Source: Actinomycetota bacterium
GTDB taxonomy: Bacteria; Armatimonadota; SYMT01
Direction of reading: 5' to 3'
DNA: 37,104 nt
Assembly (NCBI GenBank): GCA_005805375.1
Contig: SYMT01000193.1
Span: 1-37,104 of the forward strand
In this document: one piece after another, positions 8,919 to 17,575 of the stretch
Layout of the letters: every line of letters begins with the position of its first letter
Position numbering within the stretch: the stretch's first letter is position 1
Program-made: the position numbers and the translations under genes
The notes under the pieces: model-generated
Databases searched by the model: none
What the model was told of the DNA's origin: nothing
Seen by the model: the letters and a program-made list of their open reading frames with translations, nothing else

Positions 8919-10721
8919 CTACTCGGCAGCGGCGGCGCCGTCCGGTTCACGTGGGTCCGTCACGCCGTTGCGCTCTCCGGAACCGGGCTCCACGAGGATT
9001 GCCATCACGCTGCCCTGTGATGGGACAAACCGGAGTTGGTGCCCCTTCTCACGCAGCAGGCGGAGTGTGTCGGTTGAGGTGGCATCGCGCTCCAATACCA
9101 GTTCGTTCGGCAGCCACTGGTGGTGGATGCGCCCGCGGGCCACCGCCCGGCCCAGATCCATGTCGAACTCAACGACGTTGAGCAGCACCTGAAGCACGGT
9201 GTTGATGATCGTGCGGCCCCCGGGTGAACCGAGCACCAGGTACGGTTCTCCATCCTTCGCGACGATGGTCGGCGTCATGCTCGACAGCATGCGTTTGCCG
9301 GGGGCGGCGAGATTGGGCGGCGTGCCGATCAACCCGGTGCGATCGGTGCGGCCCGGTTCTCCGTTGAAGTCTCCCATCTCGTTGTTGTAGAGGAAGCCGA
9401 GGCCGTCGGCGACAATGCGGGAACCGTAGCCGGCTTCCAGCGTGTAGGTCACGGACACGGCGTTTCCTGCAGCATCCACCACCGAGTAGTGTGTGGTCTC
9501 CGGGCTCTCGTAATCGTCAGTGAAGGCTGCCGGGTCGCTCACGGAGAGCCAGTCAGGCCGGATGGAACGGCGGAGACGCGCGGCGCGGTCGGGCGAGAGC
9601 AGCAGCGAGACGGGCAGGCCGGGGTTGGAGTCGGGGTCTCCGAGGTGCCGCGCCCGATCGGCATAGGCCCGCCGCATCGTTTCTGCCAGCAAGTGCAGGT
9701 AAGCGGCGGAATTGTGCCCGAGGTCTCGGAGGGAGTCGCCCTGAAGGATGTTGAGCATCTCGATCAGCCCGATGCCTCCGGAACTCGGCGGAGGCATGGA
9801 AACGATCTCACACCCACGAAAGGCCCCGCGAATCGGCGCTCGCTCCTTCGCCTGGTAATCCGCCAGGTCAGCTTCGGTGATGAGCCCGCCGTGCCGGCGC
9901 ATGTCCGCCGCCAGGAGACGCGCGAGCGCGCCCCGATAGAATGCCTCGCGACCGCCTCGCTGGAGTGTGCGGAGGGTGCGCGCCAGGTCGGGCTGGCGCC
10001 AGACGTCCCCGGCCTCCAATGTCGTGCCGTCCGGCTTCAGGAACACCCGCGCGGATGATGGATAACGCCGCCAGTCCGTCTGGCGGGCCGCGAAACTGCG
10101 GGCCAGGGCCCGGCTGAGCGGGAAGCCTTCCGCTGCAAGACGTTCCGCGGGCTCACACAATTCTCTCCACGAGCGCGTGCCGTACCGCTCCCGGGCCAGA
10201 TCGAACCCCGCAACGGTGCCGGGCACCCCCACAGCGCGATAGCCCTCGTGGTGCAGGTCCCGCTGGTACCGGCCGTGCGGATCCAGAAACATCCCCGGAT
10301 GCGCGCCCCGGGGCGCGATCTCGCGAAAGTCGAGTGCCGTGGAACGTCCCCCCTTGAGCCGGATGAGCATGAAGCCGCCCCCGCCGAGGTTTCCCGCTGC
10401 CGGATGCACCACCGCGAGCGCCAACCCGGTCGCAATCGCCGCGTCCACCGCGTTCCCACCGCGCCGGAGCAGATCGGCGCCGGCTGTTGAGGCGAGTCCG
10501 TGCGCGCTAACGACCACTCCGCGCCGCGAGTACGCGGGGGCGCTGTCGGCCGGCGCCGGGGGGTCCAGGAGTGCCGTCCACGCCGCGACCGCGCAGGCGG
10601 CGGCGACTCCGCACGCCGCGCTCCGGGCGTAACTCTGCTGAATCCCGGGTCGGCGCCGGGCCAAGCCGGTCGCGGATGCGCCGGCGCCTGTCGGTGCCGC
10701 CGCTCGCCGCAGGGAGAGCAT
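8919..10721 (-). CDS. ggt: Gamma-glutamyltransferase (GGT family)
   Basis: GVVVSAHGLASTAGADLLRRGGNAVDAAIATGLALAVVHPAAGNLGGGGFMLIRL...ETTHYSVVDAAGNAVSVTYTLEAGYGSRIVADGLGFLYNNEMGDF...GKRMLSSMTPTIV...GSPGGRTIINTVLQVLLNV. It contains the catalytic Thr in THYSVVD. Start taken at ATG 10721; the ORF is open upstream to 11183. Confidence 0.93.
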   Translation of the reverse strand: MLSLRRAAAPTGAGASATGLARRRPGIQQSYARSAACGVAAACAVAAWTALLDPPAPADSAPAYSRRGVVVSAHGLASTAGADLLRRGGNAVDAAIATGLALAVVHPAAGNLGGGGFMLIRLKGGRSTALDFREIAPRGAHPGMFLDPHGRYQRDLHHEGYRAVGVPGTVAGFDLARERYGTRSWRELCEPAERLAAEGFPLSRALARSFAARQTDWRRYPSSARVFLKPDGTTLEAGDVWRQPDLARTLRTLQRGGREAFYRGALARLLAADMRRHGGLITEADLADYQAKERAPIRGAFRGCEIVSMPPPSSGGIGLIEMLNILQGDSLRDLGHNSAAYLHLLAETMRRAYADRARHLGDPDSNPGLPVSLLLSPDRAARLRRSIRPDWLSVSDPAAFTDDYESPETTHYSVVDAAGNAVSVTYTLEAGYGSRIVADGLGFLYNNEMGDFNGEPGRTDRTGLIGTPPNLAAPGKRMLSSMTPTIVAKDGEPYLVLGSPGGRTIINTVLQVLLNVVEFDMDLGRAVARGRIHHQWLPNELVLERDATSTDTLRLLREKGHQLRFVPSQGSVMAILVEPGSGERNGVTDPREPDGAAAAE

Positions 10722-11425
10722 TCCGGGAGCCGCGAGTCGCACCGTATGCGTTCGGTCGCCTGCGAGGGTCGGCTGGACCTGCCCGTGGGCTGCCGGTTCA
10801 TCCGAGGGCGGACGCCGGGACGCCGTCACTTCCGGCGCTCCGTCCCAGATTCGGCCCCGGACCTCTCGTGGAGAAGCACCCGCCGGCCTGCGATCGGTCC
10901 GGGCTCCGAACCGCATGTGGGTCCAATTGTGGTGCGTTGTTCCCGCCGTTGTGCGCGCAGAGTTTGCGCCCGGATGTCTCGTCTCAATACGATCTCCCCT
11001 CGTGCATGCCGGCAGGACGGATCGGGGGCTCAGTGACGTACTCCCGGCGCAGTTCCGCAGTCGCGCGGGCCCGTGCGCTCCGGGGGGGCTGATCGTTCGC
11101 CGCACCAGGCGCGCGCTTCGTCGCTCAGTTTGCGGTCCGCTCGCACCGTTCCTGCCGGGTTTAGTCGGCGTTTGCCGGCACAACGGAGACCTCGGGCCGC
11201 CCGACCGTGGTGCGGTTCAGCCAACCGCGGGGATGGCCGTCGGGTTTTCCGGATTTCCAGGCTGCCGGCGGGTGTATCCCTGATCACCCGTGCCGGCTTG
11301 CTTTCCGGCAGGGAGGGCAACCCCGAAGGGTACTCCGCAACACGTGGAGGGAGGCGAAATCGCGAACGGAGGGGAACTGCAACCAGGTACCGGCAGGAGA
11401 ACAGTTCAGGGATGAGGGCGGAAGG

Positions 11426-14287
11426 ATGAGCAACGGTTTGAGGACGCCGCGAGATCTCGGCAGGTCGCCCCACACTCCTTCGGGGCACTTCCCGGAGGGG
11501 CAGCACTGCGTCGCCCCTCATGGTCGCGAAGCCTGCGAAGCTGCACCGGTCCCGCCCGCCCTCGCGCGCCCTGCACCGCGCACCGGTCGTGTCTGGGTGC
11601 TGGTCGTGGTGCTCGCCTTCGTTCTCGCCGGGGGCACGCGGGCGCGCGGCGCCGGGGAGTCGCCCCAACTGGGCGCCGGTGTGGTGCGCACCGTGCTCTC
11701 GAACGGTCTGACTCTGCTGGTCAAGCCTACCCGGCACGCGCCGGTCGCGGCGGTGGTCACCTGGGTGAAGGCGGGCTATTTCGACGAGCCGGATCAGGTC
11801 GCCGGTATGGCGCATCTGTTTGAGCACATGTTTTTCAACGGCAGTAAGAAGTACCCGACTGCGCAGGCGATCCAGATTGCTATCCGGGGGATCGGCGGAC
11901 TCACGAATGCGGGGACGATTTATGACCACACGACCTATTATGTGATGGTGCCGAATCATGCGGTTTCCACCGCGATGGAGATTCAGGCAGACGCAGTCGC
12001 GAACCCGCTCTTCGACGAACGCGAACTGAAGCGCGAGGCAGAGGTCGTGATTGAGGAGTCGAACCGCAAGTATGACAACGCGCCGGCGCTGGCGGTGGAG
12101 AAGATGATCGAGACGGCGTTTCAGCGACATCGGGTGCGCCGCTGGCGGATTGGGTCCAACGAGGTCCTGCGCGGCATTCGCCGTGACGATCTGATGCAGT
12201 TCTTCGAGACGCTTTATCGCCCGGAGAATATCGTGGTCAGCGTGGCCGGGGACGTGGATCCGGCGGCGGTGCGAGCCACCGCCGAACGCACGTACGGCGT
12301 CATTCCGCGTGGCACGCCGAAGCGCGATGTGGGGCCGAAGGAACCGCCACAGGAGGCTCTGCGCTTCGCTACCATGCGGGGTGACATCCAGCAGGCGTAC
12401 GTGACGTTGGGTTACCCCACCTGTCCGCCGGATCATACAGACCAGGCGGCGCTGGACGTGATCCAGAGCATTCTCTCCGTGGGCAGGAGTACGCGATTCA
12501 GCCGGGGCCTGATCCGGCCGGGGATTGCCGTCAGCGCCGATGGGAGCAACGTGGCGTATGGTGATATGGGTGTGTTTACGTTTCAGACGCGGCTCGACGC
12601 GGAGCGGGTCCCCGAGGCGGAAGAGCGGATCGTGCAGGAACTGGAGCGCCTGAAGCGGTGGCCCGTCACCCCGTTCGAGCTGGAACGAGCCCGCACCCAG
12701 GTCGCGACCCTTCGCAGTCTTCAGCAAGAGGACGTGCTGAATCAGGCGCAGACTCTGGCGGAGTATGAGGCGCGAGGGTCGTTCGCGGAAGCGGATCGTT
12801 ACTACCGCAAGATCCTGGCCGTAACCGCCGATGACGTGATGGGGGTCGCCCGGAAGTACTTCCCGTTGACCCACGCCACCGTACATCGGTATCTTCCGCG
12901 CACTTCCACGCTGCCCGACACGCAGGCGGAGGAACTTGCCGCCCGGCTGCAGCGTGCGGCCGGTGCGGTGACCGCGCCCGATGCCCCGGCGTCGCTGCCC
13001 CCACTTCCCGAGGGTGCTCCGCTGGAAGGAGGCGAGGGAGATGCACCCCGCAAGAGCATCACCCTCGCTAATGGTGTGCGGGCGTTGATCCTGGAGCGGC
13101 ATACGGTGCCGACCGCGGCGGTGGCGTTCGCGTTTTCCGGCGGCAAGTCCCGCGAGGCCGCCGATCAGGCAGGCATCACGCAGTTGCTGTTCTCCACACT
13201 CGGGAAGGGAACGCCGGCCCGGGACGCTGAAGCTCTCGACCGTACGCTGGACTCCCTCGGCACCACCCTGGAGAGCGTCGTGGCGGACGATTTCTCGATG
13301 CTGTCTGCCACCGTGTTGAGCCGCAATCTCGGCCCGCTCCTGGGGTTGCTGGCCGATGTGATCCAGCGCCCGACCTTCCCGGAGCCCGAAGTGACTCGTG
13401 CCGCGCAACTGCAACTGGCTGCGGCGCGCATTGCGAGAGATGACGCGATCAACTACCCGGTCCAGTTGGTGACCCGCGCCCTCTACGGGGAGCACCCCTA
13501 TTCGTGGCGGCCGTTCGGAAGGGAAGAAACGCTGTCCAGGCTCAACCGGGCGGCGGTACTGGAGTGGTCAGGGAAAGTCGTGCGCCCGGAGGGTCTCTGG
13601 ATTCTCATCTCCGGGACCGTGAGTGCCGGTGCAGTCGAGGCGGCGCTCGGGCGTCTGTTTGGGACGTGGCGGGTGGAGGGGGCGGCAGGAGGCGTCGCCG
13701 CGGCGGCGACGGCCCGGGCGCTGGAACCCGACCGGCCCCTGGAAACGGTCGAGCAGCGGTCACGAAGGCAGACGGCGTTTGCGATGGCATTCCCTACCGT
13801 GCCGTTCGGTCACGCCGACCAGCCGGTGCTGGATGTGATCCAGGGGCTCACCGGCGGATTGGCCGGGCGTCTCGGCGCCGAACTACGCGGACGCCAGGGT
13901 CTGGCCTACGTCACCACGAGTTTCCACCGGCCGCTGGCGAAGGGCGGTCTCTTTATGGGCTACCTGGCGGGTGATCCGAGCAAGGAGGATGCAGCCCGGC
14001 GTGGTATGGCGGCCGAGTTCCAGCGCCTGGCACGGGAGCCGGTCAGCGATTTCGAACTTCGGCTGGTAAAAGACAGTGTCACCGGATCCGCTCCGATCCG
14101 CCTCCAAAGCAATGCGGCGCGTGTTGCCGATCTGGTCCGGGGGGTCCTCCTGGCGGGAGACCCGGATTACACGACGCGATCGCTGGAGCGGATGCAGCGC
14201 ATCACCGCCGACGACATCCGGCGGGTCGCGGCGGCGTACTTCTCACGCGGGCATGCGATCGGCGTCCTGCGCGGGTCCGGAATGTAG
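11426..14287 (+). CDS. M16 family peptidase (two M16 halves, pitrilysin/PqqL-like)
   Basis: VVRTVLSNGLTLLVKPTRHAPVAAVVTWVKAGYFDEPDQVAGMAHLFEHMFFNGSKKYPTAQ gives the active HxxEH motif. The second half (KSITLANGVRALILERHTVPTAAVAFAFSGGKSREAADQAGITQLLFSTLGKGT) lacks HxxEH. Start inferred at ATG 11426. Confidence 0.92.
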   Translation: MSNGLRTPRDLGRSPHTPSGHFPEGQHCVAPHGREACEAAPVPPALARPAPRTGRVWVLVVVLAFVLAGGTRARGAGESPQLGAGVVRTVLSNGLTLLVKPTRHAPVAAVVTWVKAGYFDEPDQVAGMAHLFEHMFFNGSKKYPTAQAIQIAIRGIGGLTNAGTIYDHTTYYVMVPNHAVSTAMEIQADAVANPLFDERELKREAEVVIEESNRKYDNAPALAVEKMIETAFQRHRVRRWRIGSNEVLRGIRRDDLMQFFETLYRPENIVVSVAGDVDPAAVRATAERTYGVIPRGTPKRDVGPKEPPQEALRFATMRGDIQQAYVTLGYPTCPPDHTDQAALDVIQSILSVGRSTRFSRGLIRPGIAVSADGSNVAYGDMGVFTFQTRLDAERVPEAEERIVQELERLKRWPVTPFELERARTQVATLRSLQQEDVLNQAQTLAEYEARGSFAEADRYYRKILAVTADDVMGVARKYFPLTHATVHRYLPRTSTLPDTQAEELAARLQRAAGAVTAPDAPASLPPLPEGAPLEGGEGDAPRKSITLANGVRALILERHTVPTAAVAFAFSGGKSREAADQAGITQLLFSTLGKGTPARDAEALDRTLDSLGTTLESVVADDFSMLSATVLSRNLGPLLGLLADVIQRPTFPEPEVTRAAQLQLAAARIARDDAINYPVQLVTRALYGEHPYSWRPFGREETLSRLNRAAVLEWSGKVVRPEGLWILISGTVSAGAVEAALGRLFGTWRVEGAAGGVAAAATARALEPDRPLETVEQRSRRQTAFAMAFPTVPFGHADQPVLDVIQGLTGGLAGRLGAELRGRQGLAYVTTSFHRPLAKGGLFMGYLAGDPSKEDAARRGMAAEFQRLAREPVSDFELRLVKDSVTGSAPIRLQSNAARVADLVRGVLLAGDPDYTTRSLERMQRITADDIRRVAAAYFSRGHAIGVLRGSGM

Positions 14288-14291
14288 GGCC

Positions 14292-14322
14292 AGGGTTCTA
14301 GGGTTCTAGGGTTCTAGGGTTC
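14292..14322. repeat. Short tandem repeat, 8-bp unit AGGGTTCT, about 4 copies
   Basis: agggttct agggttct agggttct agggttc, directly after the M16 stop codon. Confidence 0.9.
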
Positions 14323-14474
14323 ATAGGGGGACGACACGACATGTGGAACTCAGTAACCCTGGCCGCCTGGCGGAGTAATGGTCAAGCGCGTCATTTCCGA
14401 CCCTCGAAAGGCGCCGAAGCGCTCCGAAACTGGGGATCCGAACACCCCGAAACGACATCTCCGACAGGCGGCTC

Positions 14475-14505
14475 GAAACCTGGAAACCTGGAACCTTAGG
14501 AACCT
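14475..14505. repeat. Short imperfect tandem repeat (GAAACCTG x2, then GAACCTTAGGAACCTG)
   Basis: gaaacctg gaaacctg gaacctta ggaacctg, shortly upstream of the DUF58 start. Confidence 0.75.
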
Positions 14506-14525
14506 GTCCGGACACACCGTAACCC

Positions 14526-15428
14526 ATGCCGCTTACTCCGCAACAACTCAGTGATCCAAACATGCTGGCCGCCGTGCAGCGGCTGGCATTCACCGCGCGC
14601 GAGGTGATGGAGGGGGCCATTTCCGGGCTCCACCAGAGCCCGTATCACGGCTTCAGCGTCGAATTCGCTCAGCACCGCGAGTACACTCCCGGTGACGAGA
14701 TTCGCTACATTGACTGGAAGGTCGCCGCACGATCGGATCGGTACTACGTCAAGGAATTTGAAGAAGAGACGAACCTCAAGGGATACCTCCTGCTGGACGC
14801 GAGCGATTCGATGCGCTACCAGGGAGACCGGCGCCCATACAGCAAGTTGGAGTATGCCTCACTGCTGTTGTCGGCGCTGGCCTCTTTGCTCATCCAGCAG
14901 AGGGACGCCGCCGGGCTTGTCGTCTTCAATGACGGTATTCAGCTAAACCTGCCGCCGCGGGCTACCGGCAGCCAGTTCGGGCAGATCCTGGAGCATCTGG
15001 TGAAGGTCACAACCCAGCCCAAGTCGGATCTCGCGCCTACGTTTCATACGATTGCGGAGCAGATGCGGAGGCGCGGTCTGGTGGTGCTGTTTTCTGACCT
15101 GTTCGGGGATGTGATGGAGGTGCTCAGCGGATTGCGTCACTTCCGTTATCGGCGCCACGAACTGGTCGTGTTCCACATTCTGGACGAGGACGAAGTGACC
15201 TTCCCCTTCCACGACCTGACCAAATTCGAGGGTTTGGAACTTGAGCCGGACCTGCTCGTGGATCCGCGCGGAGTGCGCGAAGAATACCTGCGGAACTTCC
15301 GTGGCTTCTGTGACGAACTCGAGCGCGGCTGTCGCGAGATCCACGCCGACTTGATCCGCGTGACGACCTCGGAGCCCCCTGGGGACGCGCTCGGCCGTTA
15401 CCTCGCCAACCGGATGCGGCGGACCTGA
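14526..15428 (+). CDS. DUF58 domain-containing protein
   Basis: MEGAISGLHQSPYHGFSVEFAQHREYTPGDEIRYIDWKVAARSDRYYVKEFEEETNLKGYLLLDASDSMRYQ is the canonical DUF58 signature. Confidence 0.95.
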   Translation: MPLTPQQLSDPNMLAAVQRLAFTAREVMEGAISGLHQSPYHGFSVEFAQHREYTPGDEIRYIDWKVAARSDRYYVKEFEEETNLKGYLLLDASDSMRYQGDRRPYSKLEYASLLLSALASLLIQQRDAAGLVVFNDGIQLNLPPRATGSQFGQILEHLVKVTTQPKSDLAPTFHTIAEQMRRRGLVVLFSDLFGDVMEVLSGLRHFRYRRHELVVFHILDEDEVTFPFHDLTKFEGLELEPDLLVDPRGVREEYLRNFRGFCDELERGCREIHADLIRVTTSEPPGDALGRYLANRMRRT

Positions 15429-15430
15429 AC

Positions 15431-17575
15431 ATGGGTCTAGCATTTCTGAACCCGGCCCTTCTCTGGGCGCTCGGTCTGGTGGGAGTGCCGATCCTGATCC
15501 ACCTGCTCCAGCGGCGGCGCTTTCGGGTGGTGAAGTGGGGGGCGATGGAGTTTCTGCTCGTGAGCCAGCGGAATCGGCGCCGCAAGCTGGTTCTGGAGCA
15601 GTTGCTATTGTTGTTGCTCCGCTGCCTGATCATCGCTCTGGTGGTGATGGCGGTCTGCCGGCCCGTAGCGGCTCTGCGAGGGGTGGCTCCCGGCATGCGC
15701 GGGCAGGTTCACGCAATCGTCATCCTGGACAATTCGTACAGCATGGGCTACCGGGCTACCGGCTCCGGCGCGGAGACGGTGTTCGATCGGGCCGTCCGGC
15801 GCGCCATTCACTTGGTGGAACAGGGGCTGCGGCAGGGAGATGCGGTCAGTATCATTCTGGCATCGGATCCGCCCCGCACCCTGATCCGCCGCCCCAGTCT
15901 GGACCTCCGCGCGGCTGTGGGGAGCCTGCGCCGCCTGAAGCTGTCCGATGCCGGCACGAGCTATGGCGCCGCCGCGCGGCTGGCGCTTGCCGTCGCCGGC
16001 GAGTCCCGGTTTCCGAACCGGGAAGTGTACCTCATCTCGGACAATCAGGACACTGGATGGAGTGGGCGGGGTAGTGATCCGGCTGCCTGGGAAGCCCTCG
16101 CCCGCCTCGGGCGACTGGTGATGCTGCCGGTGCGGGAAGGGTTCCCGGCCAATGTGGCGGTGGAGTGGGTGCAGCCGGCCCGGGGCCTGGCCACCGCCCG
16201 CACCAGTTCACGGATTCAGGCGCGCCTCGTGAACACGGGCCCACAGACGGCGCGCGGCGTGCTCGCCTCGCTGGAGGTAGACGGGAGACCACAAGGAGCT
16301 GCGCAGCGCGTGGATGTGGAACCCGCGCAGCACGTCCTGGTCGCGTTCAATCATCTGTTTGAGAGTGGGGGCGTGCATACGTGCGCGGTCCGGCTCGGTC
16401 CTGATCGGCTCCAGGCGGACGATGTGGGTTACCTTTCCCTGCGGGTGCGGCAGAGTGTCCGCATCCTGGTGCTGAACGGCAATCCCGATCCCGTCGTGCC
16501 CCAGAGGGACGCGGCGTTTTTCCTCGAACCGGCCCTTTCCCCGCCACCGGCCGGACCCGGCGCCGAACCTGTGCCATTGGAGCCGGAAGTGGTGCGCGGC
16601 GGACTGAGCGGGTCAGATGTGCGCCAGTACGACGTGGTGGTTCTGTCCAACGTGAGCGTGCTGTCGGCGGCGGATCGGCGGCTGCTTGGCGAGTTCGTGC
16701 AGAACGGGGGTGGACTGCTGCTCTTTCCCGGGAGCCGCGTGAGCCCGGAACTGTATAACCGGGATCTGCTGGAAGGGATTCCCAGCCTGCTTCCGGCACG
16801 CCTGGGCGCCGTGCGGACGAACAAGACTTCGTTGGATCCCGGCAGCCTGGATCATCCCGCGCTGGAGCGGTTCCGCGGCGCGCAGGACGTGGACCTCACC
16901 ACCGCCGAGTTTCAGCGCTATTTTCCGCTGCAGCCGCGCAGCGGCGACCGTTCAGTGCGGGTCATGGCGCGACTGGCGACGGGCGAGCCGCTCCTCGTCG
17001 AGCGGACATTCGGACTCGGACGCGTGGTGCTGGCTGCCTCAGGCGCCACTACAGAGTGGAACAACCTTCCGCTCAAGCCGCTGTTTCTGCCGCTCCTGCA
17101 CCAACTCGTGGGCTACTTGACCGGCGGCAGCGATGGGAGCCGCAACGGCCAGGTGGGCGAACCCCTGACACGTTCTCTCCCGCTGACCGAGGCGACCCGT
17201 CCGGTTTCCATTACCGGCCCCGACGGAGCAACCACCACGCTGCGGCCTGTGGTGAACGAGCGCGGCTGCCTGGTCACGCTGGAGCGTCCGGAGCGCGCCG
17301 GGTTCTATCGCCTGGAGGTGCCGGGGGGCACGACGGATCGTCTGGCGGTGAACCGGAACGTGGCGGAGTCGAACCTCCGGTCCCTCGACCAGAAGGGACT
17401 GCGCAGCCGCCTGCCGGGACGGGAGTGGATCTGGGTGGCCCCGGCGGAAGATCTTCTGGCAGCGATTACCCGCGCGCGTCAAGGGGTTGAGCTGTGGCGA
17501 CACGCCCTGCTGGCGGCACTTGCGCTGATGGTGCTGGAATCGATGCTGGCGCAGGTCTTCGGACGGAGAGCATGA
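15431..17575 (+). CDS. BatA-domain / VWA-like membrane protein
   Basis: MGLAFLNPALLWALGLVGVPILIHLLQRRRFRVVKWGAMEFLLVSQRNRRRKLVLEQLLLLLLRCLIIALVVMAVCRPV is a BatA N-terminal domain. It is followed by VWA-like HAIVILDNSYSMGYR...YLISDNQDTGW and a C-terminal TM. Confidence 0.92.
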   Translation: MGLAFLNPALLWALGLVGVPILIHLLQRRRFRVVKWGAMEFLLVSQRNRRRKLVLEQLLLLLLRCLIIALVVMAVCRPVAALRGVAPGMRGQVHAIVILDNSYSMGYRATGSGAETVFDRAVRRAIHLVEQGLRQGDAVSIILASDPPRTLIRRPSLDLRAAVGSLRRLKLSDAGTSYGAAARLALAVAGESRFPNREVYLISDNQDTGWSGRGSDPAAWEALARLGRLVMLPVREGFPANVAVEWVQPARGLATARTSSRIQARLVNTGPQTARGVLASLEVDGRPQGAAQRVDVEPAQHVLVAFNHLFESGGVHTCAVRLGPDRLQADDVGYLSLRVRQSVRILVLNGNPDPVVPQRDAAFFLEPALSPPPAGPGAEPVPLEPEVVRGGLSGSDVRQYDVVVLSNVSVLSAADRRLLGEFVQNGGGLLLFPGSRVSPELYNRDLLEGIPSLLPARLGAVRTNKTSLDPGSLDHPALERFRGAQDVDLTTAEFQRYFPLQPRSGDRSVRVMARLATGEPLLVERTFGLGRVVLAASGATTEWNNLPLKPLFLPLLHQLVGYLTGGSDGSRNGQVGEPLTRSLPLTEATRPVSITGPDGATTTLRPVVNERGCLVTLERPERAGFYRLEVPGGTTDRLAVNRNVAESNLRSLDQKGLRSRLPGREWIWVAPAEDLLAAITRARQGVELWRHALLAALALMVLESMLAQVFGRRA

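Noticed and set aside
10722-11425. N-terminal extension of gamma-glutamyltransferase up to 11183
   Set aside because: The extension is Arg/Pro/Thr-rich low-complexity sequence; the signal-like region after ATG 10721 fits better as the true N-terminus.
11030-13495. 821-aa minus-strand ORF
   Set aside because: Lies antisense to the clear M16 peptidase gene; low-complexity Arg/His/Gly-rich translation typical of high-GC antisense frames.
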